Assembly (NCBI GenBank): GCA_900708905.1
Contig: CAADRB010000016.1
Coordinates: 1,803,000-1,866,999, forward strand
From: Hymenolepis diminuta
Taxonomy: Eukaryota > Platyhelminthes > Cestoda > Cyclophyllidea > Hymenolepididae
Direction of reading: 5' to 3'
DNA length: 64,000 nucleotides
The position numbers were made by a program, and so were the translations under genes. This document shows, one piece after another, positions 10,663 through 25,600 of this stretch. Below the pieces are notes generated by a model. The model worked only from the letters and a program-made list of their open reading frames with translations. It was not told where the DNA came from and searched no databases. Numbering within the stretch: the first letter of the stretch is position 1; every line of letters begins with the position of its first letter.

Positions 10663-13600
10663 GTAGGTATATATTCACTAGTTATCTACTCTATTTTTTG
10701 CAAGGTTATCTTTTACAATTTCCGACTTAAGATATGAAGTTACTTTGCCCACCAAACGCCGCTGTTACACCTCAAATTAACATAAACCATTAAGTTATTA
10801 GTTTTCAATACATAAATAAAACCACATTTATTAAAAATTTATATTTATTAATAAGGTTGGTATATCTCATACTACTTAGATGATCTTTGCAATTTGTATT
10901 TTGCCCTTGAATATCTTCGTTTATTCGGCATTTTCCTTTCATTTTCGTACTTTTGTTGAAGCAACCCATTAACCTTCTTCGGCGTTAATTGAATATACTT
11001 CTCGAAATAAAATCCATAAGGGTTGGAAAAGAAAAAATCCAGCTTTCTAAATTACATTAGTTGAAGGGAAAGGAGAGCGAAAATTTTACTCCAGTTGGGC
11101 AAGCCATTGCCGACTTGAGATATTATAGTGTGAAAATTCGATGAAAATTTACTTAGGAGGTACTTCTGCAAACTGAAGCACTGCGTATTAGGTTTTTACG
11201 AAGGATTTACATTTTCAAAAACATGAAAATGTCAAATTTGTAAGATAAAGTGGTCTTGCCTGTCCAATTAGCTTAAATGAATATCGATTTGTAAGAATTA
11301 CAAGGGTTACTATTGGATTTTCAATAAATACTTTTATTTATAAATTATGTCTGAAGTCATTAGTCTGTTTCTTCTTAAAAAGTTATGAAAAAATGCAGAA
11401 CCCTGAAGAGGACGAGAAAAGTAAAGAGGTATTACACTTTCAATCGTATTAAATTTTGTCGTCCTAAAGGTGATTTTAAGGTACAATAAATCCAAGGTTG
11501 ATAGGTCCCCTATTTTCCCATTCGAGTTTAATAAAAGTTCTTACTTTTAATTTATTAATTATGAGTGGTTTTAAACAAATTTTAATAAAATTGATTAGCT
11601 TCAGTTTCAAAGTAACAGTAACAATAACAGTTAAATGGACACTATACCAAGGCGAATCAGAGCGATTCCTTTGTAAGTTCGACTTTTTGGGTGAAATCAA
11701 ATTAATATATGCTATTTTTGGGAATATAATTTTTTTCTTCACAAAATTTTTTACATATTTTTATTTTAAGGGAAATTAACATAATAAAAGGAATATTTTT
11801 AAAATTTCTCTTCACTTAATAGAAGCGGTCAAGCCGAGGTGTGAGCAACTGAGAAACAATTTGGATAGAGCGTAGCCAGTTGGGCTTAGGAAAAAACTTG
11901 CAACCTCTCACCAACTCGAATTTTTTGTACAGGAGTGGGTGGGAATCTTCGCTTTTTCCGGCCTTGATTTTTCTTAAACCGATTTAATTGACGATTCCTT
12001 TGAATAGGGTCTCATTATAAAGGTTGTTGGTATCAAAATAGTCCGAATTTTCCATTCTCTATTTTCAGAATTGAATTATTTGGCTATTAATGGGTCTTAA
12101 TAAAGTTGGAACATGAGAAAAACACGATGCGCAGCCATATTTGCTCTAGAACTGGTTTCCGAACTTCATAAAGTGCGAATTACCTGTCACGTTGTTAAGC
12201 ATTAAAACATTTGGAGACGTAGATAGAAAGTTACTCTCCAATAGCCATCTTCCTAGGTTCATAGTTCACAATTTGTTCTATAAAATAATTGTTCAGGAGT
12301 AGATTGCGGGACTGGTTTTGTTCTAGATGCTTAAAATACAACAAGAAAAGAGGAGATTAAAGTCAAGATATCAAAGAGTCTTACTTCATCTGATCTTGGA
12401 TTCTTGTTTCGCAATAGCTCGCCTTTTAAAATTCGGTTTTAATAATTCATTACCTGGATTACTGAAGAAATTCCTGTCCACGATAACCAGTGCTTATCTA
12501 TCGGTTATTTAATAATGATAGCTGATTTTGCCGCTTCAGTAACTACCTTTCCCCCTATGGTTGGGAAAGCAGAATGATCTAACACGATTTTAAGCAGTTT
12601 ACATGATCTTAACATAGCAGAGTAGAGATAGGTAAATTTTCTACCAACTTAAATTTTCTATTTTTGTGAACTACTCTGCTTCAACAAGTTCACTTTGACC
12701 TGAACTGATGTTGACCTCTAGAGAGATGATTTTAAACCTCTAACAATGCACTTTTAGCATTTAGAAGGACTATGTTTTAAAGTAGAACCATTAGCTGGTG
12801 TGTAGCACCTCATTAGACAGAATATTCATGAATATCAAATTTTGCAGTTAATATTTTCTTGAAAGGGAATTCGTCGGCCAGTGAATCATCCACTAATTAA
12901 AATGGAGTCTAGGGGATTTTAGGAACTGCATCCATAAATTTACAAGATTCATATGGTTATAAATAAATAACTTCGAATAAGCCATGGAAGAGTTTTAGTG
13001 TAATCTATATACTTAGGTCATACTAAAACCATTCCGAATAATACGGTTTTTATTACAGTTATAGTTTTAATAATTATAATTCTTATTACTGCTCGCATTA
13101 AAACAAAAATTCTTCTAATTTTAATTGGGAGAAACAAGTGAAATCAGTTAACAGAAAGCCCAATAATTGACAAGGAGGAGGAAATCTAAAAGATACTGAG
13201 AGCTGGGATGTACAATATTTACTTAATGGGAATCGCACGTTTCAAAAGTAAAATTTTATGATTCGTCCTCTGGATTGAAGCAAATGATTCTCTGTGATGT
13301 TTGGTGCCTGTTGATCGATCTTTTAATCAGAGAGGGTGGGTCTTGCCGCTTCATCTGGTTCTTTTCTTTGGATGATTGACGAGACAAATTTTTCTTACTT
13401 ACACTTATTCAGCTTATAATTTTAACATAACCTAAAGATACAGTTTTACCAAACTTAATTCCCTTCACTGGCACACCAAATTGTTAGTTATCGAACCTAT
13501 TACCGAAAAATTCAAAATTCCACAAAGCATTAAAGAGAATTTAAGAATATTACTTCATGATTTTCAATTAATGTCCTTTTCGTTCATTTTATGGGAAGGA

Positions 13601-16600
13601 ATAAAATTGAATGGGGTATAATATCGCATGAGTAACGTCACTAGGTGACCAATAAATGACTGAAATAAAGGTTGGTTTATTTAGAGGGGAATGAAATGTA
13701 ACTACAGTCACGTGAAAGAACAGCGCACATCAGTCTAGAATTTGACTGGCACAACAAACAAAACAAGTGTGAGAAACGTTTGGAAGATTTTAAGCGTTGA
13801 GTCATTAATGCTTCTAACACTTTTTTAATCGTTAATTTGAACTGTCAATTATCAGTCAAGTATTATAGATACTGATGGAAGCCGAAGAGCAAGGTCCGAA
13901 GCTACAGAGTTATGATTTATTTCGGGATGATCATTTCCCGCAGATTGTCTTTAAGTCACTCACCATCATTTTCAGGACGAGAGTGCGCATCCTTCTGACA
14001 GCTTGACAGTTATTTTGAGACACATTGTTATCAGTCTGGAGATGGATTGATCCTCACTTTTCAATAGCATGAAGACAACTTGCATATAGTACCTTTGTTT
14101 GATTAATAAAGTCTTCGGTTAACTGAATTCGACCTCAACCTTCTCCAATCTGAGTCGACTGGAGTCTAGTGATATCCAATGGACGGATATATCATAGCGG
14201 CAGAAACTAGATGAGCTATCAGTATTACAGGATAGTTGAGCCATATTTTACAAAAGTGAGTAGTCATAAAATATACTAATGGTTAAGTTAAAGTTATTTG
14301 ATCGATAATCGATTATAAACACAGAGGAAGGAGATATTACTGTTCCCTTCAACAATGAAAGGGAGATTTCAGTTCGCCAGTTAGAAAGTAATCTGTTCTA
14401 ATAATGGAGAAGAGGAAACATTAAATAAGGAAATATAGGATAAAAAATTTTAATGCTTAATTTATTTTATTAAGCAAATATGGGCTTTAAAAGCGAGAGG
14501 ATGAAAGGTCAGCCCCTTTTGTGATAGAGTCTATAGAATTTTATAGAGCTCAGATGTTGACTCATAAGACAGGTAATGAATTTTCTGATTGATCATCGGA
14601 CAAACAGAGGACACAAAACGGATAGCTCAACTTAACCTACCGCAATTTCATAAGTTCATTTCACTTGGACTGCGTTTGGTCCCTGCTCTTCCAATTTCCA
14701 ATGTTTCTTACCACTTCTCCCCTTTCTCCCATTTCTCCCATTTCTTGGTCTTGGCCAATAAACTCGTGCTCCCGCTCAACTCTTATTCCTCTGATTTCGA
14801 GGAAGAGCTGTTGTGCTCCCCTAGCCTAACCTGGGATTTGGTGCTAATTTGCATCATATTCCTTTATTATTCAAATCACATTTCCTAACTTGCTGACGGT
14901 ATTTTTTGATCTCAGTTGTTTTAGCTGAATCTCGTGTCTTTAAGTGAATATCAGGCATTTTATTTAGAGAAGTTGAGAACAAGTATTCCTTTTTATCTTA
15001 CAACATAGTGATTCACAAGCATATTTGCCAATTTTGAGATAATCAGTTGGATATTCGTCGATATGCATCCAATGAATGGCATGATAACCAATACTTTCTA
15101 CTGTTATTTAATAGAGTGAAAGCAAGATGCATATTTTTCATTAAGGTGGCTCCAGAATGCTACTTATCTACTCAGGATGATTGGTGGAAACGACTACCGG
15201 CTTCGGAAATGCTAAAAAGAGCATTAATAATGTATTGAATTGAATCTTAGTAGAATTTGAATTAGAAAAATGCCTGTAGAAGCCTTTGAGTAGACTTTTA
15301 ATCTCGTAGATAAAGTCAGTCTGGTTGATTTAGACCTTCTCGCTCATCTTCAATGATTGCTTTCCTTAGGGCAAAAGATGTATACTTCTTCTCTTTTAAA
15401 TTACAATGAAAGCTTTCCTCTTCTTTTTTGTCCTCCCAAAATGTCACCCCCCTGAAGGACCATTTTGATAAAAGGCCTCCTCCTGATGTCTTTTACCTCC
15501 GGCTTTGTCTCAGAATCCTTCTCTTGAGGATGAATAAATTAAAATAAAAGTACAGTTTTTGCAAAAAGAACATGAAAATGGAGAAAAATTTAAAATAATT
15601 ACATTACTGAATCTAGTTCAGTCTTTATAACGGTATGTCTGACCGCTTAAGGAAATTTAAATATATTTTAAAAAAATACGGAAAGTAAAAATTATCAACA
15701 CATTTCAATGAAGTATTTTTTGTCTCTTTTTTCCAACTTTATTGTTCTATTGTTCTAACTGAGAAAATGGATAACTGAGTTTTCAAGTGTATTTTGAGTC
15801 TATAAAAATCCTGTTTCATGAATTTCTGCGAGAGGTATTTTTAGATCACTTTTCGAATGATTAATATTTCTTTCTCGCTTAATTTAGATGAAGGTAGACT
15901 CCATTGCGATAGAATAGAGAGAGCGGATGTAGATCATAATTTAGAAAATTAATCAAAGAGACCATCCGGTACAATGTAAAGTGAGCCATATGCTCCTAAG
16001 GTCACATTTTTAGCGTTTTACATTTGGTCTTTTTGGAGTTCTTGAAAAACACCTCAGGAGAATGAATGTACTGAAGTAGTTAAGAATTTTTTGTGACTGC
16101 AAATGTCTGCATCTGTCAAATTAGAGGTCAAGCGATGAATACCTTCCATTGGCTATTGGAAAAAGAATACTCGCCTACTAATTCCAAAGATAGAAGTGGC
16201 TCCACCACAATACCTTAAAGTTGGTCATTTTGAATGCACGCTTTCTTCTGGAATCAGACAAATTGAACTGCCAACGAATGCCAACTTTCGTTTTTGGTAA
16301 CCAACATCTACTAAAATGTTTCGCCCACATTATATAATTTCCAACCAAAAGTTCTCAAAAATTACAAGGTTATGTACAACTATTGGTGGCAAGACTCCTC
16401 ACTTCAGTAAATGTACCCTTTCAAGGCTAAGTTCATCCTCTTCAGATTAAATCTTTAGTACGACCTTTTGTTTAAACGAACCAAAGATATACGAGGATAT
16501 TTAGAACTTAACATTGTTATTTAATAGATCTGAAAGGAGATTTATAACTTTCATTAATTTTAGAAAGGTTATTAATTCAGTTGCTGTTTAACCTAATTTT

Positions 16601-19600
16601 AATCTTACGTTGTTCTAAATATTCGATATTAAAAGTTTCACTTTTACTTTAGTCAAAAAATTCACAGAAGAGGGTGAGAGGAAGTCAAAACATTGTTCCC
16701 TCTAAAAGAACAAAAGGTTAGAAATTAACTTAGCTTTGGGCTGGTAAATTAGGGTGGCCTTAGAAATACCATGGCAAGCATCTTCTCGTCACATTTACCA
16801 CAGAGTTTCACTTTAATTAGGAAACAAAGTAGAGCCATGACAGATTCGAAGGTCAAGAGGTAAATAATTTCTTTAAAAAATCAATTGTGAGAATTTTCAA
16901 GTTTTTCAAAATTAATCGCATGGAAAAGATATTGTTGAAAGCGCAAGCATTATTATACTCTTACCGATATTTAGTTCAAATAAACTGGGTTGATTTGAAT
17001 TTGCTGCAAATCTTGGCTAATACCATCGAACAGCTCGATCGATTTAAAGATCGCAGTGCCATCACCATTCAATCGTCTCCTTTTGCTCTCAAACAAACCT
17101 GAGTTGGATCGAAAATGTAGAATTACAAAACAAAAAACGAATAAAATCCTTCTCTCTTGGATGATAATATCACTTGCAATTGTCACCAGATTGCCTTCAC
17201 AAGACCACAAGATATGGATGTCTACAGAACGCCAATTGAAATTAGAGATATGTATGTTTCAAGATCATAGTCCCTAAAATTTAATTTCACCTTCCTTCAA
17301 TACTATCTGAAGCAAACGCCCAAAATGTCTCTTTGATAAAAACCTGCAACAGAATCATTAAATGAAAATAAATTTATTTTCTCAGCTATTTTAATATACA
17401 CGAACAATTCGTTACTTTTTAGTAACGAATTAATTTCAATTGTCAGTTATTTGACAGTTTAATTTTAAATGGTCTCCTGATCAATATTTATGAGGGAATA
17501 AACTCCGGAAAATGACCCTCCTTGGTATCTATACGATTTCCACTTTTTGATCGAGTTCTCCCACCACTAGTCTCTAAGACTCTAGATAAATCATGATCTG
17601 TAGATTATTAAATCCTACTTCCATAACCCACTATTGGTCTTTAGCATTCATTGGTAGAAAATGAGGTCATTTTAATAATTTTTCTTTTTTGTAAAATTAA
17701 AATTTAAAATTAGAGCTGGTCCGAGGTAGTGCGAACGGTCATCCAATTCAATCTAAGCCTTACTGAGAAAGCTAGCTTATGAGGACAAAGTTTCAGAACG
17801 CCTCGTTATGATATGAAAATCGTACCAGATGAACTCTAAGTTCAGTAACGTTCTTTGGTATCACGATTTGTCAATTTTTTCTAAATGATCAAGGCATTAG
17901 CTCTTACTCCAGCTAGTCCTAGGTTCCTCCTGTTCAGTTACTTTCCTCTTGATTGAAACATGTAAAATATTCTGCTTTACTGGGATAATAAATAATGTTT
18001 CGGTCCATTTTATTACACGACTGTTTGAAATTATGATAGTTGGAATATTTTCATATCTTGATTTAATTGCTATTCCGGATATGTATATACCTATCAAGAA
18101 ATTAACATCTTTCAGGAGAAAACAGTAAATAGATTCACTGAAATCTCTGAATTGTGAAGAAATGTTAGAAATTCCGTCTCATAAATACTGTTCCGCCAAA
18201 TTTTGGAATAATTTTTACGCCTCCGCATGATACATGGCAATAATACCTCTTCAGGTTTCCGATCGAAAGCATATTCCGACTGAGATGAAAGTAATTTTGT
18301 TACAAAAATGCGTATTAGCAACGCAACAAATAATTAATATATTCTACTATTTGTCGAGATTTGCTACTTCATCATGACCAGTAATTTACCAGGAAAGTGA
18401 AATGAATGTTTTATATTTTCTCATCTACTCATCCATTTTTACGTGACGTTAATATGTGGTCTTAATATTTAATTTTCGTGAAAGCGTCTTCATATTTTTG
18501 AAATTTTGAAATCAAAACCCCCAGACTGATAACAATTTTCGGCCCCAATATCTGTCAAGCCGTCATGAGTGATATGCGTCTCATCTTGAAAGTGATGGTG
18601 GAAGACTTGGAGACAATCAATGGAAATTGATTATCCAGAGGCCAAACATAAACACTGCAGCTAAAATCTTTGTTTGACGGCATCCTGTCAGCCAATGCAA
18701 CTATGTTAATATTTTTGATGCCAGTATTAGCCTTTTTATGGGCATTCCAAATTCAAGGCTGCTCTGTGGAATAAAAGGAAGGGTAGAATAAATATAACCT
18801 TAAGTACCAAGTTTTCAAATTAACAAACCGGTAAAGAAATCAGACTACAAGATGAGAACAATCAAATGCCGAAAATGTAACAATCGAACAATCTCCGGTT
18901 GGAAGACAATTTTTCGATTACCAGTTCAGTGAGATACAAAATCTTACTTCAAAATAAGTGATCTAAAGTAACCCTCTTCATTTACTTTTTTGAGACTTCA
19001 ACAATACTTGTTAGACGTGTAAAATGGAGTGAGAAAATTAGAAAATTGTGTGGTTCATTTGAATAAAGAATTATTCGAGAATTTTAACGAAGCGGTATAT
19101 AACTTAATATATAGTAGAGTGCCCACCCAATTTGCACTTTCACATGGACTTTAAAATCGTCCTTTCACATATGCATACCGCGTCTTCAGGGATAGGCTGC
19201 CAAGCATGCACCTGAAAGCACACTGGTAAAATAAAATTTATATGCCCATTCAATTAGTGGAAGCGGCCATCACGCCGTCTAAGCTCGAGTTTTACATGAG
19301 AGGGGCTCGAATTGCTTTCTTCCTATTGTGAATTCTAGAAAATACTTTTTAAATGGGTCTGGAGGTTAATAGTTCTTATACTGAATCAGGCTATCTGATA
19401 AGGGTATTGTATTAAATACTTTTAAATATTCTGCCAATTGTCATTATTCAAGTCTGGATCGTGAGGATTAACATTTGGCCTTTCGAATAGTTATATCTCA
19501 GGGTAGGTTTAATGTTCGTGGTGGTAAGGAAATCGATACGATTATTACAAAATGCAATTTACATATTCTAACCTAAGGGATTTTCAATTTTAGAACACGA

Positions 19601-22600
19601 GAAGTTTTGAATCAGGCTATCTTGGAGAATGATTTCATGAAGAATCTTGACACTTCTCAGGTGGTGGAGATTGTAGAATGCATGTACTCAGTCAAATTTG
19701 CTCCAAATAGCACAATCATTCGAGAGGGTGAACTTGGCTCCGTCGTTTATGTTATGGAAGGTAAGCTATTTCTTTAACATCAATTCATCAGAAGCACATG
19801 TAACTTGGTTTTTATCAAAGAAATGAACTTTTAAACTCCCACGGGGCTATTAATGAAATCACCCATTTCGATTTACCGTAACTGATAAGAGAGTTATGGG
19901 CATTTGGTGATTGGGAGAATTACAAATTTATGAACTTTTTAGTATCAGTCTCGCTAAGCGAGATTTAAATTGTAACTGCATTCTGGTCAGTGGCAGGACG
20001 GTGGAAATCAGCTAACAGTAATGCCCAATTTGAGCATGTCATTAAACTCAGACTAGAATTAATAGCTTTAGAAGGCATAAAATCAGTCATATTCTGTTAA
20101 ACCAACAATGATCAGCCAAAATATTCGCTAAGTGTTATATTATTATTGGTCAGTATGGGAAAGGGAGTGTGTCAAAAGAGTCTTACCTCATTTGAACTTT
20201 GGATTCAGCTATGCGAGTTTTATTTCTCAGATTTAGTCCCCTGCCTCGTGTTCTAATCTTCCAACGTTCAAATTTCAGTATTTTTTCCCTGTTTCCAGGT
20301 TAAATTAATATGGAAGCCTGGTCCACCACTTCGAATAATTATTTGCTAGCAAAAACTATAAGTACCGTTATAGGTGGTTTAGTTCTTTATTTTACAGCTA
20401 TTTTAAATATATTTTTATACATTTACTTGAAGTGCAATCACTTTATTTTAAATTACAGCTAGAATTGGGGATTTTTTAATATTATTAATAATTAATACGC
20501 TGCCATTCCAAAATTACTTGGCATATTTTGGAATTAACGAACAGTTCAATAATTGACTACCATTAATATGTATTATTTGTAAATATTAATTATAATTATT
20601 TCAGTTATATCAATTAACTTTTTGAGCAAATAATATGGAAATTTGGGCCATATGTCATTATTTACTTATAACCAGATGTTCTCTCTAATACCGAAAGGGA
20701 TAAACGGTGCAACTATTTGTAATTGACAGGATCCCAATTATCATTGAAATTGTCAAGAAAATTGTCTGAGAAGAACTGAACTTGACTTTATTTGTTTTTA
20801 AATTATGTTGTTTGAGTGTTTGAATTATGTTGCTTTACTATGATTGGAGAAATTATGTTGTTATTTAGTTCATTTGATCAAAAGGTGGGATTAAAGATAC
20901 AATTTTAGACAATACAACATTTGTTAATGGAGAAAAAGACGAAAAATGAGAATTCAGGTCTTAAATCCCGAAATCTTTTGCAGCCCAGGTTGAAATTGGT
21001 GTCGTCTGGTTCTAAAGACTTTTAAAGTAACACTAATCTTGACAGTAAAGATGCTTTAAGATTTTGACCAAGTTATTCTTGGAGCAACTCCCTTGAAAAC
21101 TAATGATATTCCTAAAGAAAAACAGAATGTAATAGCCGTTCCCAAAATCAGAAGACCAAAAGTCAAAGTGGGGCGTGGTGTATTGGAGAAAGGGCGAGTG
21201 GAAGTAGGGGGTAGGAAGTGGAATTGAGAGGGAAGGCGGTACTGAGCGAATGGAACTCGGTTTGTGGTAAATCAGACCTCCTGAATCAGATTTTATATCC
21301 TCCGTTCGTTGATAGGCAACAGATAAATATTATCAGCTCAGAATTATGATTCACGGAGATACGACTCAGTACATAACAATGATATCAGTTAAGAAGCTTT
21401 AAATTAATCATTAGGCGATTTAGAGAAACAGTTAGCAGTGAGTGTCCTAGCTTCTTTTTGGACTGCATCGTCTTTGGATAATAGCAGTTTCTTCCAAGAT
21501 TATAGAGGAGCTGCAAAGAACGTCGAAATACCTGGGGATATGAAAGTAGGTAAGCTTACGGATAAATTCATCTTCAAATTTTTATAACAAACGGTTATTG
21601 GGTTAGCACAGAACGAGGCTGAGTTTGGGGAGTTTGTTTCATGGAACTTTTCAAATTGTTAATAAAGAGAGGGGAGGAGATTTCCAGGATATACTATGTG
21701 TTCTAAATCCAAGAGGGAATACAAAATTTTTATCATATCGAGAAACCGTAGAAAATATAATGAGTGAAATATCACGGCTGTTTCCGTTTTCCTATCTTCC
21801 CGAATAAAATCCTTTCCATACATTTTTGAGTTCCTTGTAGTTAAGAGAGAGAGTGCAGAAATTTATTGTGGTGTTATGCTCTTGCCTTCTGTGCCAAAAT
21901 TCTGATAGATGAATAGTGCAGTATTACGCAATCAAGGGGATTGAATGTACTTTATTTACAACTAGGCAGTAACGTTGGGTTCAAATAGAACAGGAGGATC
22001 AGACTTGATAAAATTATTTATTAGTGAATGTGCAGTTTCTGCCAAATCCCTGGTTGTTTACGCTAAGTTAGCAGAATTTTTTGTTGATTTTTTGGTCAAA
22101 ATTGTGGTATTTTGATTTCCTTGCTATTTGCCGACAAAAAAAGAAGCCCAAAGGTTATCTACCCGCTATATTTATGACCCTTTTTGCCAGATTTGTCACA
22201 TTTTAATTAACAATCTGATATATTCTATTTAAAGCATTAAGTGATGGCTGAATTTCTCTCTAAGTATCACAAAAAACCTACAATAGAAGATATTATGAAA
22301 GATTGAGAATACTAGTGGAGCAGATGCTCTTTCTGACTGTATAAACTCGGATACCACGAGATAATAATTGAACGGAATCGATTACATAATAATTTATTTG
22401 AGAACAGGGAGAAGTTAGCAACCTTATTATTAGTAGAGGAGAATTGTGATTCAGTGAGGCTCTGAGTAGAACTCAGTGCGCAGGCATCAGATTACTGAGG
22501 AAATCGATAAATGGCTTAGAAACCGACAAATCCTGATTACAGATAGTGTATATATGAAATATCTACACCTCTGTCACTAATTATCTAACTTCATATTGTC

Positions 22601-25600
22601 TTCTTTGTACTCATTTTTGCGCTCTTTTACCCATATTATCTATCCTATTTCACATTTTGTGCTTATAAACTAATCAACTAATCAACTAGCTGACTATTCA
22701 CAAATGAACTTAAAATAGATTGTACTATGTATACTTGAAACCGGAACTGCTATTTGAATATCTTAAACACTTGTTCTCGGTATTTATGAATGTTAGGCTT
22801 AACTTATCTTTTAATAACTGATGAGGTCGACATTTCAGGTCATTTATTCTTCCCCACTATTTCTTTGTCATTCCATAAAATTATTTTGATAATTCAATCA
22901 ACGAAAGTAAATTTTGTAAATACAAAGTGTAAACAATATCATCGTAGTTCACATTAGGCTCAAAATGTCTGCTTTTTACCTATTTATTCTCGTCCGTTTT
23001 CGCTACATTTTTATAACATATTAATTTTTGAAACAATTTCTCCACTTTACATCTTGATTTAGCGTTCACAAAGGGTTACTTTAACCCAATATAACGAGAT
23101 TCAGTGTTTAAAAGCTGGTGAAGTATTTTGTTTAAGGCTGACCATATTAATTCTGTGATGAATTACAATAACTCTAATACTTCTATCATTTCAATGGGAT
23201 AAACGGATGCTTTCCGTTGAATACTTTTAATGTCTTCCAGCCCAAATATTAAATTCTTCCCGCTTTCCACCTACATAATCAATTCCCCATTTTATATTGG
23301 AAAATACGCACAAGACTCTAGGGAGAATACACCTTGGTTTGATCAAATTTGATTATAATATCTTAATTAAAATATATCAGTCACAAATGTAAACAATACA
23401 CTTGTCGACAGGGGAAGGCCAACTATATTAAAGTCACCACGTCTCCATGGGAGTTCATCGTGCAACCCAGATACAGCAGTTATTCCAGTAATATTTTTAC
23501 ATCTTATTTCCTAAAACAAATCGGTGGAAGTAAAGTTCGTAATTCCAGTCGTTGCGACTTGAAGGCGAGAGAGATGAAAGCCGTTCTTTATGTAAAGTTA
23601 ATTCTTCATATTAAGTCAGCAGTGTCTTAGAGAATTGAGAGCGAACTGCCTATAATGAACGCTTTCTATAAGCGGGATTACTTTTATATACTGACAATAT
23701 GAAATTTGGATGAGATGAATGTAGACCTCTTTTACAGTGGGCATAACTGATTTCTCTTGATGAAGGTATTTATATAAACCTCCAGGTAGTGATCTATTGT
23801 ATCTCTTTTAATTAATACATGAAATATCTAGAGAATTAGGAAATGCACATGGTCCATACTATGCAGAGTTAAAATTTCATTGTTTTTTTAATCCTATGTT
23901 TCTAGATAATTTCGAGCACGCGATGTTCTGAGTTTATTGATCTGTTAATTTAACTGGCTGTTCAGTTACGCCACTTCCATAAACTTAATTTAAGCTAGAG
24001 GGAGCACTCTAAAATTCACTAAAATTGAACTCTCATGACGAGACTGCACCTTTCTTTAATTAACAAATAGGAAACCAGTCGTCAGTTCGGAATTGATAAA
24101 ATTTCAAAACTATTCTGAAGAGAATTAATAAATAACTGACTAATGGATTATTAATTGAATGATATTCCGACAATCTAATTAAAAAACTTATATCTTACAT
24201 TTGGAACATAATTTATACAGTCATCTATTGGTTCTTTGCGATTCAGAGGGATCAATCGAGGTGACCCGAGATGGAAATCCTCTTCGTGTAATCTCTCATC
24301 CAACGGTTTTCGGTGAATTGGCAATTCTCTACAATTGCATGAGAACAGCAACGGTTAAGGGTATGAACTGGCGCCTTTTCTTATGCATTAAGCAATACCT
24401 CTTCACTTAACTAAATTAGAACTTCCGATTTCTCAACCGAGGCAAAAAAAATAACGAAAAATGTTTTCCCCTCCTTCTTGTTTAGCCATCACTCCCTGCT
24501 CCCTCTGGGCGATTGATCGAAAATCTTTCCAGGCAATTATGATGAAGACTGGTATTCTGAAACATCAGAGACATTTGGAGTTTCTTAAAAGGTGATTTAC
24601 ATTGTCATTTTACAGTTATTGAGGACAACTACCTTAATATCAAGAAAAAACAATTTAATCATATTGTTTTTTTCAAAATACTTATTCCGACGCCAAAATA
24701 TGCTGGAAGAGTTCCAGATGTTCCACATTTTAATATCACACTTATCATTTATGAAGAATTATTTTTTTAATTTTTTACAGATTTACAGACATCTACAGTC
24801 CATTTGGTTAGAATATTAGGTAATATTAACTGAAAATATTAACCGCACAAGAGTGATCATAGCAGTTTTTAAATAATACATTTTACCGGAATAAGGCCTG
24901 TAGAATGGAGGAACAGGATCACTTACAAAGCGAGAACCCCACTAACTTCACGCTAACCTAACCTTTATGCATCCCAAAGAAATAAGGTTAAAGTAAGTGC
25001 TATTACTGGGATTACTTTAATATGTAGTTAAGTTCGGTCAGAAGTGCAATACCAACTTGATAAATTTGAAAAGTCCTAGTGAAACTAGGCCATATTTTCA
25101 AGTCCAAAGTGAATAAATTCTTATCTGTCGAGCTTCCCTTACCGACTAACTGGTGTTTAGCCATTTTACTTCCAGTAATAAATTGTCCAACATAACAGCC
25201 ATCTAAGTAAGCGCAATTCTTCTTTTGAATTAATAATTCAAACAGCTAACAATTTCGCTTAAGATAGATTGTTTGGGTATTCCATGTTCCAAAAAACCCA
25301 TCTAACTTTGCTTTTATTCGAAGTACTTAGGTTGATGCCGTGACTAAATCCTGTTTTAATGAAATGGATTTCATTCTCTTATTTGCCTAAATTATTTCCA
25401 TTCATTTCATTCGTATAAAATTAAGACTTACCGTAGTGGTAAAAAATTCATAAGCACGTCATTAGTTGCAATAAAGCAGGTTGAATTGCATCTTTCTCCT
25501 TCTTAAATGAGAATTTCAAAATAAGATCACTTAAGCATCTTTGTATTTAATTAGGTAATATACGTGAAGTTAGGAGACCCCAAAACTGAAAAGTAAGACT

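Larger units (their letters stand above)
10663..19593 (+). other. PKG intron 1 (8.9 kb)
   Basis: Begins GTAGGT and ends TTTTAG. No second conserved first exon was recognised, though one could be hidden here. It contains CT-rich blocks near 14700-14760, a perfect hairpin at 17406-17431, and one copy of a short dispersed repeat near 12370. ATG-started open frames of 61-99 codons occur (for example 14589-14888 and 15047-15238) without splice or family support. Confidence 0.7.

Noticed and set aside
11476..11779. Overlapping ORFs on both strands
   Set aside because: Both frames are open in the same AT-rich intron DNA, as expected by chance.
24201..24246. ATG-started frame running into PKG exon 3
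   Set aside because: The phase and the cag acceptor at 24246 show that the exon starts at 24247. The upstream codons are intron.
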